A stretch of 64,000 nt of DNA from Methylomicrobium sp035916875 (GTDB taxonomy: Bacteria; Pseudomonadota; Gammaproteobacteria; Methylococcales; Methylomonadaceae), in assembly GCF_035916875.1 (NCBI RefSeq), contig NZ_JAXUHN010000092.1, positions 124,001-188,000 on the forward strand, read 5' to 3'. Every line of letters begins with the position of its first letter. Within the stretch, counting starts at the first letter, position 1. The position numbers and the translations under genes were made by a program. This document shows positions 45,987 to 55,863 of this stretch, one piece after another. Under the pieces are notes generated by a model. The model searched no databases. It was not told the DNA's origin and saw only the letters and a list, made by a program, of their open reading frames with translations.

Positions 45987-47408
45987 ATGCCGCTCGGTTT
46001 AGGTAACATCTTCAACGGACTCTTCAAGCAATATGGACACACGGTGATCCTATTGCTGCGGTTTATCGACATAGCCATGTTAATTGGCGCCGCTTGGGTT
46101 TCTCATTATTTTTGGCTTAGAGAGTTCGTCATCGATCAGGACTATCGGATTGTGATAGCGCTGGGCGTGTTGGCGGCCATTATCTTTTTCGAAATCGGCC
46201 AGGTTTACCGACCCTGGCGCAATGATGCGATGCGTGGAGAAATCCCTCGTATCGTCAGAGCCTGGGTATCCGCCATCTTATCGGTAATTTCCATTGTCGC
46301 CCTGATTCGTCTGCATTTCTGGTTTGGCTCCAGTTATCGCTGGATTATCACCTGGTGGGTGCTGGGACTGGTGTCCGTCCTGGCTGCCCGGAGCTTGCTT
46401 TCCCGCGTGCTGCAATGGATGCGCGCGCACGGCTGGTCCCAAGGCCGCATTGTTCTGGTCGGGTTAAACCACATGGCGGTTGCGGTCAGCCGCCAGTTAA
46501 GCCATTCATCCTGGGCGGGTCTGCACGTGATCGGATATGTCGATGATCGGACTGAGGCGAGGGTTAAGGATAGCGATTTTTCGCTGCCGCGGCTTGGAAA
46601 AGTGGAAGACCTTGCCGCTATCGTCAGCAAGGAAGCGATTGATGAAGTCTGGGTTGCGTTCCCCGGCGAATCGCTGGCTGAACGCGCTCAATATGAACTG
46701 CGGCATTTGCCGGTCAGTATCCGGTTGGTCATAGACTGTTTTGCCTTCAAGCAAAGCAAGTTCCTCAGCCTGAACACGGTTGCCGGCATACCGACTCTGG
46801 ATGTCTCGGTTTCGCCGCTGCATGGCATTAACCGTTATATCAAGGAGATTGAGGATAGATTGTTGGCATTCATCCTGCTTCTGTTGATCACTCCGTTGAT
46901 GATGTTGATCGCCATCGGCGTCAAACTGAGTTCGCGCGGACCGGTGTTTTATCGTCAGGAACGCGTCGGTTGGAATAACCGCAAGTTCACGATGTTGAAG
47001 TTCCGCTCGATGCCGGTGAATGCCGAAGCCAAAACCGGCGCGGTTTGGGCTAAGCCTGGCGAGAATCGGGCGACCCGATTTGGCGGTTTCTTGCGGAAAA
47101 CCAGCCTGGACGAGTTGCCGCAGCTGATCAATGTGCTGAAGGGCGACATGTCCTTGGTGGGGCCGCGCCCCGAACGTCCGGATTTTGTCGAAGTGTTCAA
47201 GGACCAGGTGCCGAACTACATGAAAAAACACATGGTCAAGGCCGGCATTACCGGCTGGGCACAAGTGAACGGCTGGCGCGGCGACACCGATCTGAATCGA
47301 CGCATCGAACACGATTTGTATTACATTCAGCATTGGTCGGTTTGGTTCGACCTTGAAATTGCACTGCGAACCGTTTTAACCGGTTTTATCAATAAAAACG
47401 CCTATTAA
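45987..47408 (+). CDS. Undecaprenyl-phosphate glucose phosphotransferase (WcaJ-like)
   Basis: Starts the EPS repeat unit by moving a sugar-1-phosphate, probably glucose, to undecaprenyl phosphate. The 473-residue protein has four to five N-terminal membrane helices and a Rossmann-like middle (RIVLVGLNHMAVAVSRQL). It ends in a bacterial sugar transferase domain (SLDELPQLINVLKGDMSLVGPRPERP). An in-frame ATG at 45936 would add 17 residues. I prefer 45987 because GGGGAG at 45973-45978 lies 8 bases before it and the family starts here. Confidence 0.9.
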   Translation: MPLGLGNIFNGLFKQYGHTVILLLRFIDIAMLIGAAWVSHYFWLREFVIDQDYRIVIALGVLAAIIFFEIGQVYRPWRNDAMRGEIPRIVRAWVSAILSVISIVALIRLHFWFGSSYRWIITWWVLGLVSVLAARSLLSRVLQWMRAHGWSQGRIVLVGLNHMAVAVSRQLSHSSWAGLHVIGYVDDRTEARVKDSDFSLPRLGKVEDLAAIVSKEAIDEVWVAFPGESLAERAQYELRHLPVSIRLVIDCFAFKQSKFLSLNTVAGIPTLDVSVSPLHGINRYIKEIEDRLLAFILLLLITPLMMLIAIGVKLSSRGPVFYRQERVGWNNRKFTMLKFRSMPVNAEAKTGAVWAKPGENRATRFGGFLRKTSLDELPQLINVLKGDMSLVGPRPERPDFVEVFKDQVPNYMKKHMVKAGITGWAQVNGWRGDTDLNRRIEHDLYYIQHWSVWFDLEIALRTVLTGFINKNAY

Positions 47409-47421
47409 GGAAACTCTTGCC

Positions 47422-48525
47422 ATGTTTAGATCAATTTCTCTGATACCGGTTTTACTGTTGTCGGCGTGCGCCTTGGTGCCGGGCATGGAGATGAAGACCA
47501 ACAGCCCGTTGTCGCATATAGAGGTTCCCACGATGAGGGACGGCAAGTTGGTCAAGGAAAAAGCCAAGATCATCCCGATTACCGCGGATTTGATTATCGA
47601 TCGGGAAAATTCCAAACAGCAGGGAGGCAGCAATCTTCCGGCTGATAATGATCCAATGACTTCATATAAGATCGGCCCGCACGATAGGCTGCAGATCACG
47701 GTGTGGGAGCATCCAGAGCTAAACGATCCGGGCGGTGAGAAAATCAACCCCGATTTGGCGGGCAAGATGGTTCAAGACGACGGTACGCTTTATTACCCCT
47801 ACGTGGGCAACGTCCCGGTGGGAGGGAAAACCGTCGATGAGGTTCGGGAGTTATTGACCGCGGGGCTTTCCAAATACTTCAAGAAAGTCAAGCTCGATGT
47901 CCGTGTGCTGTCTTTCCAGAGCCATCGAGCCGCCGTCGTCGGCCAAGTCGAACACCCGGGAATCCAGTCCATGAATGAGACGCCTTTAACAATTGCGGAA
48001 GCCATCAGCCGCGCCGGCGGCGTGACCAAAGAAGCCGATACGACTAACGTAACGTTGTCCCGCGATGGCAAGCTTTATAAGATCGATGTTATGAAGCTAT
48101 ACGAAAAAGGCGGCGCCGACCAAAACCTGCTGCTCAAGGATGGCGATGTATTGAATATCCCGGACCGTAGGGACAATAAAGTGTTCGTGATGGGCGAGGT
48201 CGGCCGGCAGCAGGCCCTGCAAATCGCGAATGGTCAAAGAATGACGCTCTCACAGGCGCTCGCGGAAGCGTACGGGGTTGACTTCAATACTTCGCGTCCG
48301 GGCGAGATTTATGTGATCCGAGTGGGAGAGATGAAGCCGGAAATTTTTCAATTGGATGCTGAGTCGCCGGATGCATTGATTCTTGCGGACCAGTTCTCCT
48401 TGCAAGCGCACGATACCGTTTTCGTGGGTACGGCGGGTATCACTCAGTGGTCCCGTGTGCTTAACCAAATCCTACCGGGGTCTTTCACTTCGGTTATGTC
48501 GCGCGCCGCCTTCATGGGGATGTAA
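47422..48525 (+). CDS. Polysaccharide export outer-membrane lipoprotein (Wza-like)
   Basis: Forms the outer-membrane exit channel for the EPS. The 367-residue precursor has lipobox LSAC (mature Cys16), followed by a Wza-like LVPGMEM. It then has the polysaccharide-export domain (residues ~80-175, YKIGPHDRLQITVWEHPEL), two SLBB domains (~175-335) and a C-terminal amphipathic helix (SRVLNQILPGSFTSVMSRAA). It overlaps the Wzc-like gene by 1 bp (ATGTAATG). Confidence 0.92.
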   Translation: MFRSISLIPVLLLSACALVPGMEMKTNSPLSHIEVPTMRDGKLVKEKAKIIPITADLIIDRENSKQQGGSNLPADNDPMTSYKIGPHDRLQITVWEHPELNDPGGEKINPDLAGKMVQDDGTLYYPYVGNVPVGGKTVDEVRELLTAGLSKYFKKVKLDVRVLSFQSHRAAVVGQVEHPGIQSMNETPLTIAEAISRAGGVTKEADTTNVTLSRDGKLYKIDVMKLYEKGGADQNLLLKDGDVLNIPDRRDNKVFVMGEVGRQQALQIANGQRMTLSQALAEAYGVDFNTSRPGEIYVIRVGEMKPEIFQLDAESPDALILADQFSLQAHDTVFVGTAGITQWSRVLNQILPGSFTSVMSRAAFMGM

Positions 48526-50948
48526 TGGCGTCAGAGAAAGAGAGTTTATTTTCACCTAATTGGGATATGGAAATGTATTCACAGAACGAAGCTACATTGT
48601 TACCGCCCTTGAGTCTGTCCCGGATCGAGGAGCATGGGGTAAGTATTCGAGACTATGTCGACCTGCTGTTCGAAGGCAGAAAGACTATTCTGTTGACTTT
48701 ATTGTCCGTATTGTTGGTGACGACGGTCTATTTGGTGCTGGCGCCGCGCACTTACAAGGCAGACGCGCTGTTGCGGATTGACAAGAACAAGGCGCTGCTC
48801 GCGGCTAATTTGCGTAGCGAAGCGAATCACTCGCCGTCCGAAGCCGAAAATCCAAGAGCGCAACGGGAAGTGGAAATTCTCCGCTCCCGTTCGGTTCTGG
48901 GTAAGGTGGTGGAAGACCTCAATCTGGTAGTGGAATCTTCGCCGGTTTATTTTCCGGTCATCGGCGAAACGCTGGCCCGCAAACATGACGTCCATGACGG
49001 CATCGCGACTGCCTGGTGGGGGTTTGGACGCTGGGCCTGGGGCGGCGAAAAGCTGAAGATAGACACTTTTACGGTGCCCGATCGTTATCTGGACAAGGAG
49101 TTTACCCTGATCGCTTTGGCGGAAGGCCGTTTCCGGTTACTGGGGCCAAAGGATGAGTTTCTGGCCGAAGGCGGTGCAGGCCAATACCTCAGCGCCGACA
49201 TCGGCGAGAGTACGCCGGTGACCGTTAAGCTCAGCGAACTCGAAGCGCGTCCTGGCACGCATTTCGAGGTGAAGCGAAAAACCTCGCTGGCCGCCATCGA
49301 AACTTTGCAGAAAGCCTTTTCGGTCAAAGAGGTTTCCAAGGACACGGATATTCTCAGTGTCGAATTAAAAGGCCGGGATCCGGAGCGGCTCGCTAAATCG
49401 GTCAACGACATTGCCACTATCTATGTCAACGCGACGGTCAATTGGGAGTCCGCGGAAGCCGGTCAGAAACTGGCTTTCCTTGAAAGCCAGTTGCCCATTG
49501 TCAAGGAACGTTTGGAAAAGGCCGAGCAAAGCTTGAGCGCTTACCGGCAAAAACATGGTGCGGTCGATATCTCCGCCGAGGCCGAAATACTGTTGAAGCA
49601 GGCTTCCGAAATGGAAACCTTGGGCATTCAACTCAAACAGAAGTACGACGAGCAAAGCCAGCGTCTGGAATCCGCCCATCCGGACATGATCGCCACCAAC
49701 TCGCAAATCAAACGCGTCAACAACAAACTGGCGGCTTTGAACAAGCGGATCAAAGATCTGCCGCGTACTCAGCAGAGCGTTGTGAGTCTGTCGCGCGATG
49801 TGCAGGTCAATACCGAACTTTATACCTCATTGCTGAATAGCGCCCAGGAACAACGCATTGCCGCGGCGGGATCGTTGGGTAATTCCCGCATCGTCGATTT
49901 TGCCGTTACGCCGGAAAAGCCGTATTGGCCAAGGCCGGGCCTGTTGCTAGCCATCGCCAGTCTGTTCGGGTTGAGCGCGGGATCGGCTTTGGTGTTCCTA
50001 AGGAACTCCTTGCAACGTCACGACAATTATCCGGCCATGCTGGAATATCAGGTGGGGCTGCCTCTTTACGCCGCTATACCGCATAGCAAGAAGCAGCGCA
50101 AACTGGCGAGGCTGATTGACCAGGGCAGGGATCGCCAATCCGATCTACTGGTAAGTCAGGATCCGCTGGATATTTCTGTGGAGTCGTTGAGAGGCTTGCG
50201 CACCACTTTGGAAGCGACTATGGCGAGCAACGTCAGTAAAGTCATCATGATCAGCAGCCCGGCGCCGGGTATGGGCAAGTCTTTTGTCAGCACTAATTTG
50301 TCGGCCTTACTGGCCAGCATCAAGAAGAGGGTGTTGGTCATCGATGCCGATATGCGCAATGGCCGTCTGCATGAAACATTTTCCATCGACAAACAGCCGG
50401 GACTGTCCGATCTGTTGGCTGGCAATGCCACGCTCGGCGAAGTGATCGTCAGTCTGCCCGAGGTCGGGATAGATCTGATACCCAGGGGCAACATGGTGCT
50501 GAATCCTGCGGAATTGCTGGTGCTCGGCGAGCTGTCCGAAACCCTGGAGCAATTGAAGAGCTTTTACAACCATATCGTAATAGATTCGCCGCCGATTTTG
50601 GGCGCCACCGACGCTGCTATTCTCGGCAAGCTAGCCGACGCCACTTTCCTGGTCGTCAAGGAAGGCCGCTACACGGCGCATGAGTTGGAAGTCAGTTTCC
50701 GGCGTTTCCAACAAGTCGGCGTGAAGCCTAACGGCTTCATTATCAATGATATGAAAGAAGGCTCTTCTTATTACCCTTATTACGGTTATGCCTACCAGCG
50801 TAACGATTTGGACCCCAAAAGCGAGTCGGTATTGCAGGCCGGATATGAAGCACTGGGCGACTGGTTCGGCAAGCGCCAGGATCGCGACTATCTACCTGTC
50901 GAGGCATCCTTTGAAGACATAGATGACGACAACGAGAAGCTGGTTTAA
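48525..50948 (+). CDS. Wzc-like polysaccharide co-polymerase with tyrosine autokinase
   Basis: Inner-membrane co-polymerase that controls chain length and export. The 807-residue protein has an N-terminal Wzz domain after the first membrane helix (~52-72) and a long periplasmic coiled coil. After the second helix comes a BY-kinase domain with Walker A (SPAPGMGKS, ~577-585), Walker A' (VIDADMRNGR, ~605-614) and Walker B (IVIDSPPILG, ~684). A Tyr cluster (YYPYYGYAY, ~749-757) offers autophosphorylation sites, but ~50 residues follow it, so it is not at the extreme C-terminus. No cognate Wzb phosphatase gene was seen. Confidence 0.93.
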   Translation: MASEKESLFSPNWDMEMYSQNEATLLPPLSLSRIEEHGVSIRDYVDLLFEGRKTILLTLLSVLLVTTVYLVLAPRTYKADALLRIDKNKALLAANLRSEANHSPSEAENPRAQREVEILRSRSVLGKVVEDLNLVVESSPVYFPVIGETLARKHDVHDGIATAWWGFGRWAWGGEKLKIDTFTVPDRYLDKEFTLIALAEGRFRLLGPKDEFLAEGGAGQYLSADIGESTPVTVKLSELEARPGTHFEVKRKTSLAAIETLQKAFSVKEVSKDTDILSVELKGRDPERLAKSVNDIATIYVNATVNWESAEAGQKLAFLESQLPIVKERLEKAEQSLSAYRQKHGAVDISAEAEILLKQASEMETLGIQLKQKYDEQSQRLESAHPDMIATNSQIKRVNNKLAALNKRIKDLPRTQQSVVSLSRDVQVNTELYTSLLNSAQEQRIAAAGSLGNSRIVDFAVTPEKPYWPRPGLLLAIASLFGLSAGSALVFLRNSLQRHDNYPAMLEYQVGLPLYAAIPHSKKQRKLARLIDQGRDRQSDLLVSQDPLDISVESLRGLRTTLEATMASNVSKVIMISSPAPGMGKSFVSTNLSALLASIKKRVLVIDADMRNGRLHETFSIDKQPGLSDLLAGNATLGEVIVSLPEVGIDLIPRGNMVLNPAELLVLGELSETLEQLKSFYNHIVIDSPPILGATDAAILGKLADATFLVVKEGRYTAHELEVSFRRFQQVGVKPNGFIINDMKEGSSYYPYYGYAYQRNDLDPKSESVLQAGYEALGDWFGKRQDRDYLPVEASFEDIDDDNEKLV

Positions 50949-50951
50949 GCG

Positions 50952-52220
50952 GTGAAGATACACTTCGAAAGGGATTTGCCGGCTCTTCTGTTCGCGTTGG
51001 TGTGCGCTTCGGTCGTGGCTTCGCTGCCCCAGGTCGAGTCGGCCTGGAACGGGGTGCAGGAAACCTATGGCGAACAGGATTTCGGTTTGAGGATACTGCG
51101 CGAGGCCATGTTGCTGGTAGTGGTCACTTACAGTTTTTTCGAGCCTAGATTCAGGCGTGGTGCCTTGTCCGGCAAGTCGTTCGCCTTTCTTAGCATTATC
51201 GCCACCTATGCGTTATTCGAGGTCGGCTATGCGCTCTACCTGGACCTGCCGTTGGCGGTGCCGATTGCCGGGCTGCGCGTTTTCGAGTACCTGCCATTAG
51301 CCTTGATCGGCTTCATGGTCAGCCGCCTAGGCGCGGGCGAACTCGTTCTCCAAAAGTTTGCGTCATATTTACGCTATTACATTGTCATTCAGGGTGTCTT
51401 GGCGGTCTCCCAGGCGCTTTGGGCGCCTACAATGTTTGGCGTGTCGATTCTGGGCGGAGGCCGGCCTTGGGGTACCTTCGTAAGCCCGAACCTGTTCGGC
51501 GCGGCAATGGCGACTTGTACCATGGTTTTTTCGATGACCGGGGTCTTGGGAATGCGTAAATGGATGTATTTCAGCGTCTTGCTGGCTATCTTGAGCGGCT
51601 CTCGTACCTCGATGTTCAGCGCTTTCCTGGTACTTTTTTTCAGAGCATGCGAGGCCGTGCGTGCCCGTGATCGTTGGGCTCTAGTTCTCTCGGCGCCGGT
51701 GCTTGCCATTGGTTTTTTGTTTCTGGCTTCAACGCCGCTTCTGAGTGGCAGGCAAGATGCGGATCTTGCTGAAGAAGGTCGTATCGCGCCATGGTTAAAT
51801 ACACTTACAACAAATATCAATGGGCCATCCGACCTGCTCTTCGGCTGGGGACTGGGACTCGGGTCGAATACCATAACCGTTATGTTTGGTGCTGATCATT
51901 TTCCGGGACAATTCATTTCCGACAGTTTGTACTTGTTTCTGCTGAACGGATACGGTTTGATTGGTGTAATGGCTTATCTTTCGTTACTTTGGATGAGTTC
52001 ACAATTGTCCGGTCATCGAAGTAAGTTAGTGGTAACGACGTTCATCTTTGTGGCAGGCATACCCTTTAATTTATGGGAGTATTTTCCTCAAAATGCGATA
52101 CTCATGTTCCTGTGGGGGCTAGTGCTGGGAACGCCTCGCAAGGCGCTTCCGCTATATGCACCCGTTCGGGTGGCGCAAGATGTTGAAGTGGGTGGTCCGG
52201 TTCAATCAGGGGAGAGGTAA
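50952..52220 (+). CDS. O-antigen ligase/polymerase-like membrane protein (Wzy candidate)
   Basis: Polytopic membrane protein of 422 residues with ten or more predicted helices. The large late loop reads LFGWGLGLGSNT, followed by DSLYLFLLNGYGLIG, the pattern seen in O-antigen ligase and Wzy polymerases. An Arg-rich segment (LSGSRTSMFSAFLVLFFRA) matches the usual GxR block. It probably polymerises the undecaprenyl-linked repeat units in the periplasm. The GTG start lies 3 bp after the Wzc-like gene. Confidence 0.83.
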   Translation: MKIHFERDLPALLFALVCASVVASLPQVESAWNGVQETYGEQDFGLRILREAMLLVVVTYSFFEPRFRRGALSGKSFAFLSIIATYALFEVGYALYLDLPLAVPIAGLRVFEYLPLALIGFMVSRLGAGELVLQKFASYLRYYIVIQGVLAVSQALWAPTMFGVSILGGGRPWGTFVSPNLFGAAMATCTMVFSMTGVLGMRKWMYFSVLLAILSGSRTSMFSAFLVLFFRACEAVRARDRWALVLSAPVLAIGFLFLASTPLLSGRQDADLAEEGRIAPWLNTLTTNINGPSDLLFGWGLGLGSNTITVMFGADHFPGQFISDSLYLFLLNGYGLIGVMAYLSLLWMSSQLSGHRSKLVVTTFIFVAGIPFNLWEYFPQNAILMFLWGLVLGTPRKALPLYAPVRVAQDVEVGGPVQSGER

Positions 52221-52313
52221 TGTGAACAATCATAGCCACCTGAAATCGATAAGAGATTGCATGCAAATTATATTGAGTGTCCGAATGAACGTTGCGGGGA
52301 GCGGGCTTTTTTG

Positions 52314-53663
52314 ATGTATATGAGATTATGTAGGGTTCTTACCGCCAATGGGATATTCGTAAGTCTATTTGAAAGCCGAATAGTAGGCGATGCGTCTTGG
52401 GCATTGCTCGGTCAAATAGGATCCGGAATCGTGCTTCTTTTGGGAACCAGAGTCCTGACAGAGTTGGTGACGCCTGAAGTATTCGGACAGGTTGCACTCA
52501 TGGTGGGCATAGTGGCTTTAGGCGTCAATAATTTTTCTTCCCCATTCGTTTTTGCTGGAATGAGATTGCTGCCTGAAACGATTCAGAAGCATCGGCGCAG
52601 TGACTTGATGCATATCCTTCGGGGACTGATCAGTCGCTCGGTCACGCTGGCGATAGTCCTGATGGCGATCGGCTGCGTGGTTTACGGCTATGTCGGCGAG
52701 AACAAGCCGTGGTTGTTCGTAGCATCAGGCCTGCTGCTCGTCGCCACAGTGCGCCGAGATTTTGGCGTGCAACTTTTGATCGGCGAGCGCCGTCAACGTG
52801 AGGCATCGCTTTGGCAGACCTGCGACAGCATCCTGCGTCCAGTGATAGCTATCAGCTTGGTGCTTTGGGGGAGGGGCGATGCGGTCTTGATCCTGCTGGG
52901 TTATACGCTGGCCAGTTTTGCGGCGAACACGATTTGGTTCAAGGTTCATCGGGGAGATGCCAAGGAAATAGCGAAGCCTCGGTCGTCTGCTTATCGACGT
53001 CTTCGCAAGGAGATTCTGGCCTATGCCTGGCCTTTGATCCCCCTGGAACTCGTCGGGTGGTTCAATACCCTCGGAGATCGCTATGTTATCGGCTATCTGA
53101 TGACCGCCACGGATGTGGGCATCTACGCGGCAGCATACACACTGATCAACGAGGCGTTCAACCGTAGTTCCATGGTACTGTTGCGCACCTTTCAGCCGGT
53201 GTATTTCAATCATTTCTCCAGAGATCAAAGCGAGTCCGCACGCAGAGTGTTTCGCATTTGGTTGATCTGTGTCGTTGCCGTTGGGCTCGGGGGCGTTTTG
53301 GCGCTCGTCTTGTTGAAAAGTTGGGTTACCGAACTGCTTCTCGCCGAGGCCTACCAATCGGCAGCAGTGCTGATGCCGATCATCGGGATGGGGTGTGCGC
53401 TGCAGGCGGCCGGGGTTGTGCTTGCCCAACCCCTTTATGCAAGGAAAAGAACTCGGCTGGTCTTGCGTGGGCGAGTGGCCGGGGTGATTAGCGCTGCCAT
53501 AAGCATACCGGTCATGGTGAAGTGGCAGGGATTGATGGGCGCCGCCATTGCGGCTCCGATATATTTTGGTACCGAGGCTCTGGTCGTCGCGCTGATCGCG
53601 AAGCCTTGGTTGGAATGGGTGCAGGTAGCGCACCAAAAGTCTGGAGATTTAAATGAATCATAG
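52314..53663 (+). CDS. Lipopolysaccharide/EPS repeat-unit flippase (Wzx-like)
   Basis: MATE-fold flippase of 449 residues with about 12 membrane helices, expected to move lipid-linked repeat units to the periplasmic face. The N-terminal block SWALLGQIGSGIVLLLGTRVLTELVTPEVFG, split here by residue limits only, has the Wzx-type FG motif, and GDRYVIGYLM is a conserved later block. The ATG at 52314 is favoured over an in-frame TTG at 52257 because of GGGGAG at 52297-52302. It overlaps the next glycosyltransferase gene by 11 bp. Confidence 0.88.
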   Translation: MYMRLCRVLTANGIFVSLFESRIVGDASWALLGQIGSGIVLLLGTRVLTELVTPEVFGQVALMVGIVALGVNNFSSPFVFAGMRLLPETIQKHRRSDLMHILRGLISRSVTLAIVLMAIGCVVYGYVGENKPWLFVASGLLLVATVRRDFGVQLLIGERRQREASLWQTCDSILRPVIAISLVLWGRGDAVLILLGYTLASFAANTIWFKVHRGDAKEIAKPRSSAYRRLRKEILAYAWPLIPLELVGWFNTLGDRYVIGYLMTATDVGIYAAAYTLINEAFNRSSMVLLRTFQPVYFNHFSRDQSESARRVFRIWLICVVAVGLGGVLALVLLKSWVTELLLAEAYQSAAVLMPIIGMGCALQAAGVVLAQPLYARKRTRLVLRGRVAGVISAAISIPVMVKWQGLMGAAIAAPIYFGTEALVVALIAKPWLEWVQVAHQKSGDLNES

Positions 53664-54456
53664 CGGAAGGGTATTGACCGTCGTCATACTCACCAAAAAT
53701 GAGGAAAAAACCTTGGCACGTTGCTTGAGTGCCCTTCCAACGGGTTACGATGTGGTTGTTCTCGATTCCGGGAGTACTGACCAGACCCTCGATATAGCGA
53801 AACAATATGGCTGCATGATCCGTCAGCATGACTGGGAAGGTTATGCGCAGCAAAGAAACTATGCGCTTGAAGAATGTGACATCAGCACGCCCTGGGTGCT
53901 GTTTATCGATGCCGATGAGGTGTTTCAAAAAGAATTCTTCGATTGGGCTATGACCGCCGTGAACCTGGAGTTGGCTTCGGCGGACGCCGTCATGGTGCCC
54001 TCCTATTTCTTTCTGAGGGGAAAGCGCCTCGGGTACGCGCCAGGCTATCCCATCTATCATGCGCGTCTTCTGCGACGGGGCAAGGTGCGATTTCTTTCTC
54101 ATCACGACGGGGGATTCGGTGAAAATATCGAAGAGGGTGCGAGGGTCGCTTTTGCGAAAATCCCCTACGAGCATTACTACTATGACGGCGAAATGCTGGA
54201 ATGGATGCACAAGCATGTCGATCACGCAAGCCGGGAGATACGGGTCAATAAAGCGGGAATTATCATCAACCGCAGGAAGCGGCTCAGCATGTGGCTGGGG
54301 AACTCGATACTGAGGGCGCCGCTACGATTTATCTATCATTACATCATTTGTCGAGGATTTCTGGATGGACGGGCGGGCCTGGAATATTCATTGATGTTTT
54401 CCTGGTATGAGGCAACTAAATATCTGCTTGCCCGCTACGGCGAAAGACAAACATGA
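53653..54456 (+). CDS. Family 2 glycosyltransferase (WaaE/KdtX-like)
   Basis: Inverting GT-A glycosyltransferase of 267 residues. It has VVILTKNEEKTLARCL at the N-terminus, VLDSGSTDQT and the metal-binding FIDADE (DxD-type) block. The WEGYAQQRNYAL segment and short length match the WaaE/KdtX branch, which adds glucose or a similar sugar to a core or carrier. It is cytoplasmic and membrane-associated. It overlaps the Wzx-like gene. Confidence 0.88.
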   Translation: MNHSGRVLTVVILTKNEEKTLARCLSALPTGYDVVVLDSGSTDQTLDIAKQYGCMIRQHDWEGYAQQRNYALEECDISTPWVLFIDADEVFQKEFFDWAMTAVNLELASADAVMVPSYFFLRGKRLGYAPGYPIYHARLLRRGKVRFLSHHDGGFGENIEEGARVAFAKIPYEHYYYDGEMLEWMHKHVDHASREIRVNKAGIIINRRKRLSMWLGNSILRAPLRFIYHYIICRGFLDGRAGLEYSLMFSWYEATKYLLARYGERQT

Positions 54457-54593
54457 GAAGGCGTACTCAAGTAGTTCGGGGCGCAAGATTGTCAGGTGGG
54501 CGGCATGCTGGCCATTCGCTGTCCGGGTTTCACAATAGGGCCGAGTTCCCCGGAAACTCATAAGGTTCAATAGTTAATTAGAGGAGCATGAAG

Positions 54594-55793
54594 ATGGATG
54601 TGGGAGTAGTCGCCACTCATATATCGCCAGCCAAGGGATATGGCGGTGTAGCAGTGACAGCCAGCGTGCTGACTAAAGCCTGGGCAGAGGTTGGACACCA
54701 AATCCGGTTGGTCGTCTCGGACGAATCGATTGACCGCAGGCTTAAACCGGAGGATCTGAAACTCGGCGATAATGTGGAGGTCGATCTCTATCGCTGCTAC
54801 TGGTTTAGACGTTGGGGATTTGGCTTTGGCGCAATCCCTGCGATTTTGAAATTGTGCTTGGAGGCACCCGTTGTCTACATCCACGGCATCGCCACATGGC
54901 CGTGCACGCTAGCGGCAATTTTTTGCGTCCTGTTTCGGAAACCATTCATGGTAGCCGTACATGGGGGACTGATGCCCGAGCATGTGAAATTGATTAGGGA
55001 ACGAAAGCCGCACAAATGGCTGTTCTATAAATTACTCACCTTTCCCACCCTGCGCCGCGCGATGGCTGTCCATTGTACCAGCGAGACGGAAGCTGAAGGT
55101 GTCAGAGACGTTCTCGGCCACGATGCTCGAATCTTAATCGTTCCAAACGGTATTGATAGCCGGAAGGTGGTGCCGGCAGGAAATCCTGGCGGCGAGGGAA
55201 TAACGATATGTTTTCTGGGACATATCCAACAGGAGAAGGGGATTAACGCCTTTATCCGGGCCTGGCTGAAGACCCGGCGGCCAGCCGACCGCCTGGTGGT
55301 CGCCGGACGCGGTGTTGACGGGGCTTATTTTGAGGAGTTTCAGGGCTTGGTCGAACAAGCGAAAGGTGCGATTAGCTATCGGGGTTATGTCGGCCACGAG
55401 GAGGTCATGAACTTGCTGGCGAACAGTCACTTCCTCGTATTGCCATCGGGCCTCGAGGAGACGGGAGGCATGCGCGAAAACTTCGGCAACGTGGTCGCCG
55501 AGGCAATGGCGGCGGGCCGGCCAGTCCTGGTTGCCAGAGGGCTGGCATGGGACGGTGTTGAATCGATAGGGGCAGGCTTCATATTCGATAGAACTGACGC
55601 TTCGGCATGTCATGCCATCACTACGGCGCAATCATTAAGTCAATCATACTGGGATCATATGTCATGCAATGCGAGGACTTATGTGGAAGAGCATCTCAAT
55701 CCCGTCACCCTTGGCAACCAGGTTTGGCAGGTTTTGATGGACCGCCAGATCGGTGGCGTCTCCGCAAAACCCCGTCAGGAGGCCATCCTGTGA
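54594..55793 (+). CDS. Family 4 glycosyltransferase
   Basis: GT-B fold glycosyltransferase of 399 residues. It has the Gly-rich N-terminal loop PAKGYGGVAVTA, a central VPNGIDSRKV and the C-terminal donor-site E-x7-E-type region (LPSGLEETGGMRENFGNVVAEAMAAG, shown in part as EETGGMRENFGNVVAEAMA). The ATG at 54594 is preferred over the one six bases earlier, because GAGGAG at 54581-54586 then lies 7 bases upstream. The acceptor and donor are unknown. A 137-base gap precedes it. Confidence 0.87.
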   Translation: MDVGVVATHISPAKGYGGVAVTASVLTKAWAEVGHQIRLVVSDESIDRRLKPEDLKLGDNVEVDLYRCYWFRRWGFGFGAIPAILKLCLEAPVVYIHGIATWPCTLAAIFCVLFRKPFMVAVHGGLMPEHVKLIRERKPHKWLFYKLLTFPTLRRAMAVHCTSETEAEGVRDVLGHDARILIVPNGIDSRKVVPAGNPGGEGITICFLGHIQQEKGINAFIRAWLKTRRPADRLVVAGRGVDGAYFEEFQGLVEQAKGAISYRGYVGHEEVMNLLANSHFLVLPSGLEETGGMRENFGNVVAEAMAAGRPVLVARGLAWDGVESIGAGFIFDRTDASACHAITTAQSLSQSYWDHMSCNARTYVEEHLNPVTLGNQVWQVLMDRQIGGVSAKPRQEAIL

Positions 55794-55863
55794 ATCAAGT
55801 GGGTACCTTCGGAACGTCTCTTTTTTTACGATGGCCCAACCGGGACAGGAAGGAACTTCTAAT

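Noticed and set aside
52725..53636. 303-codon open frame on the minus strand
   Set aside because: Antisense to the Wzx-like gene; rich in His/Gln/Pro with no domain pattern.
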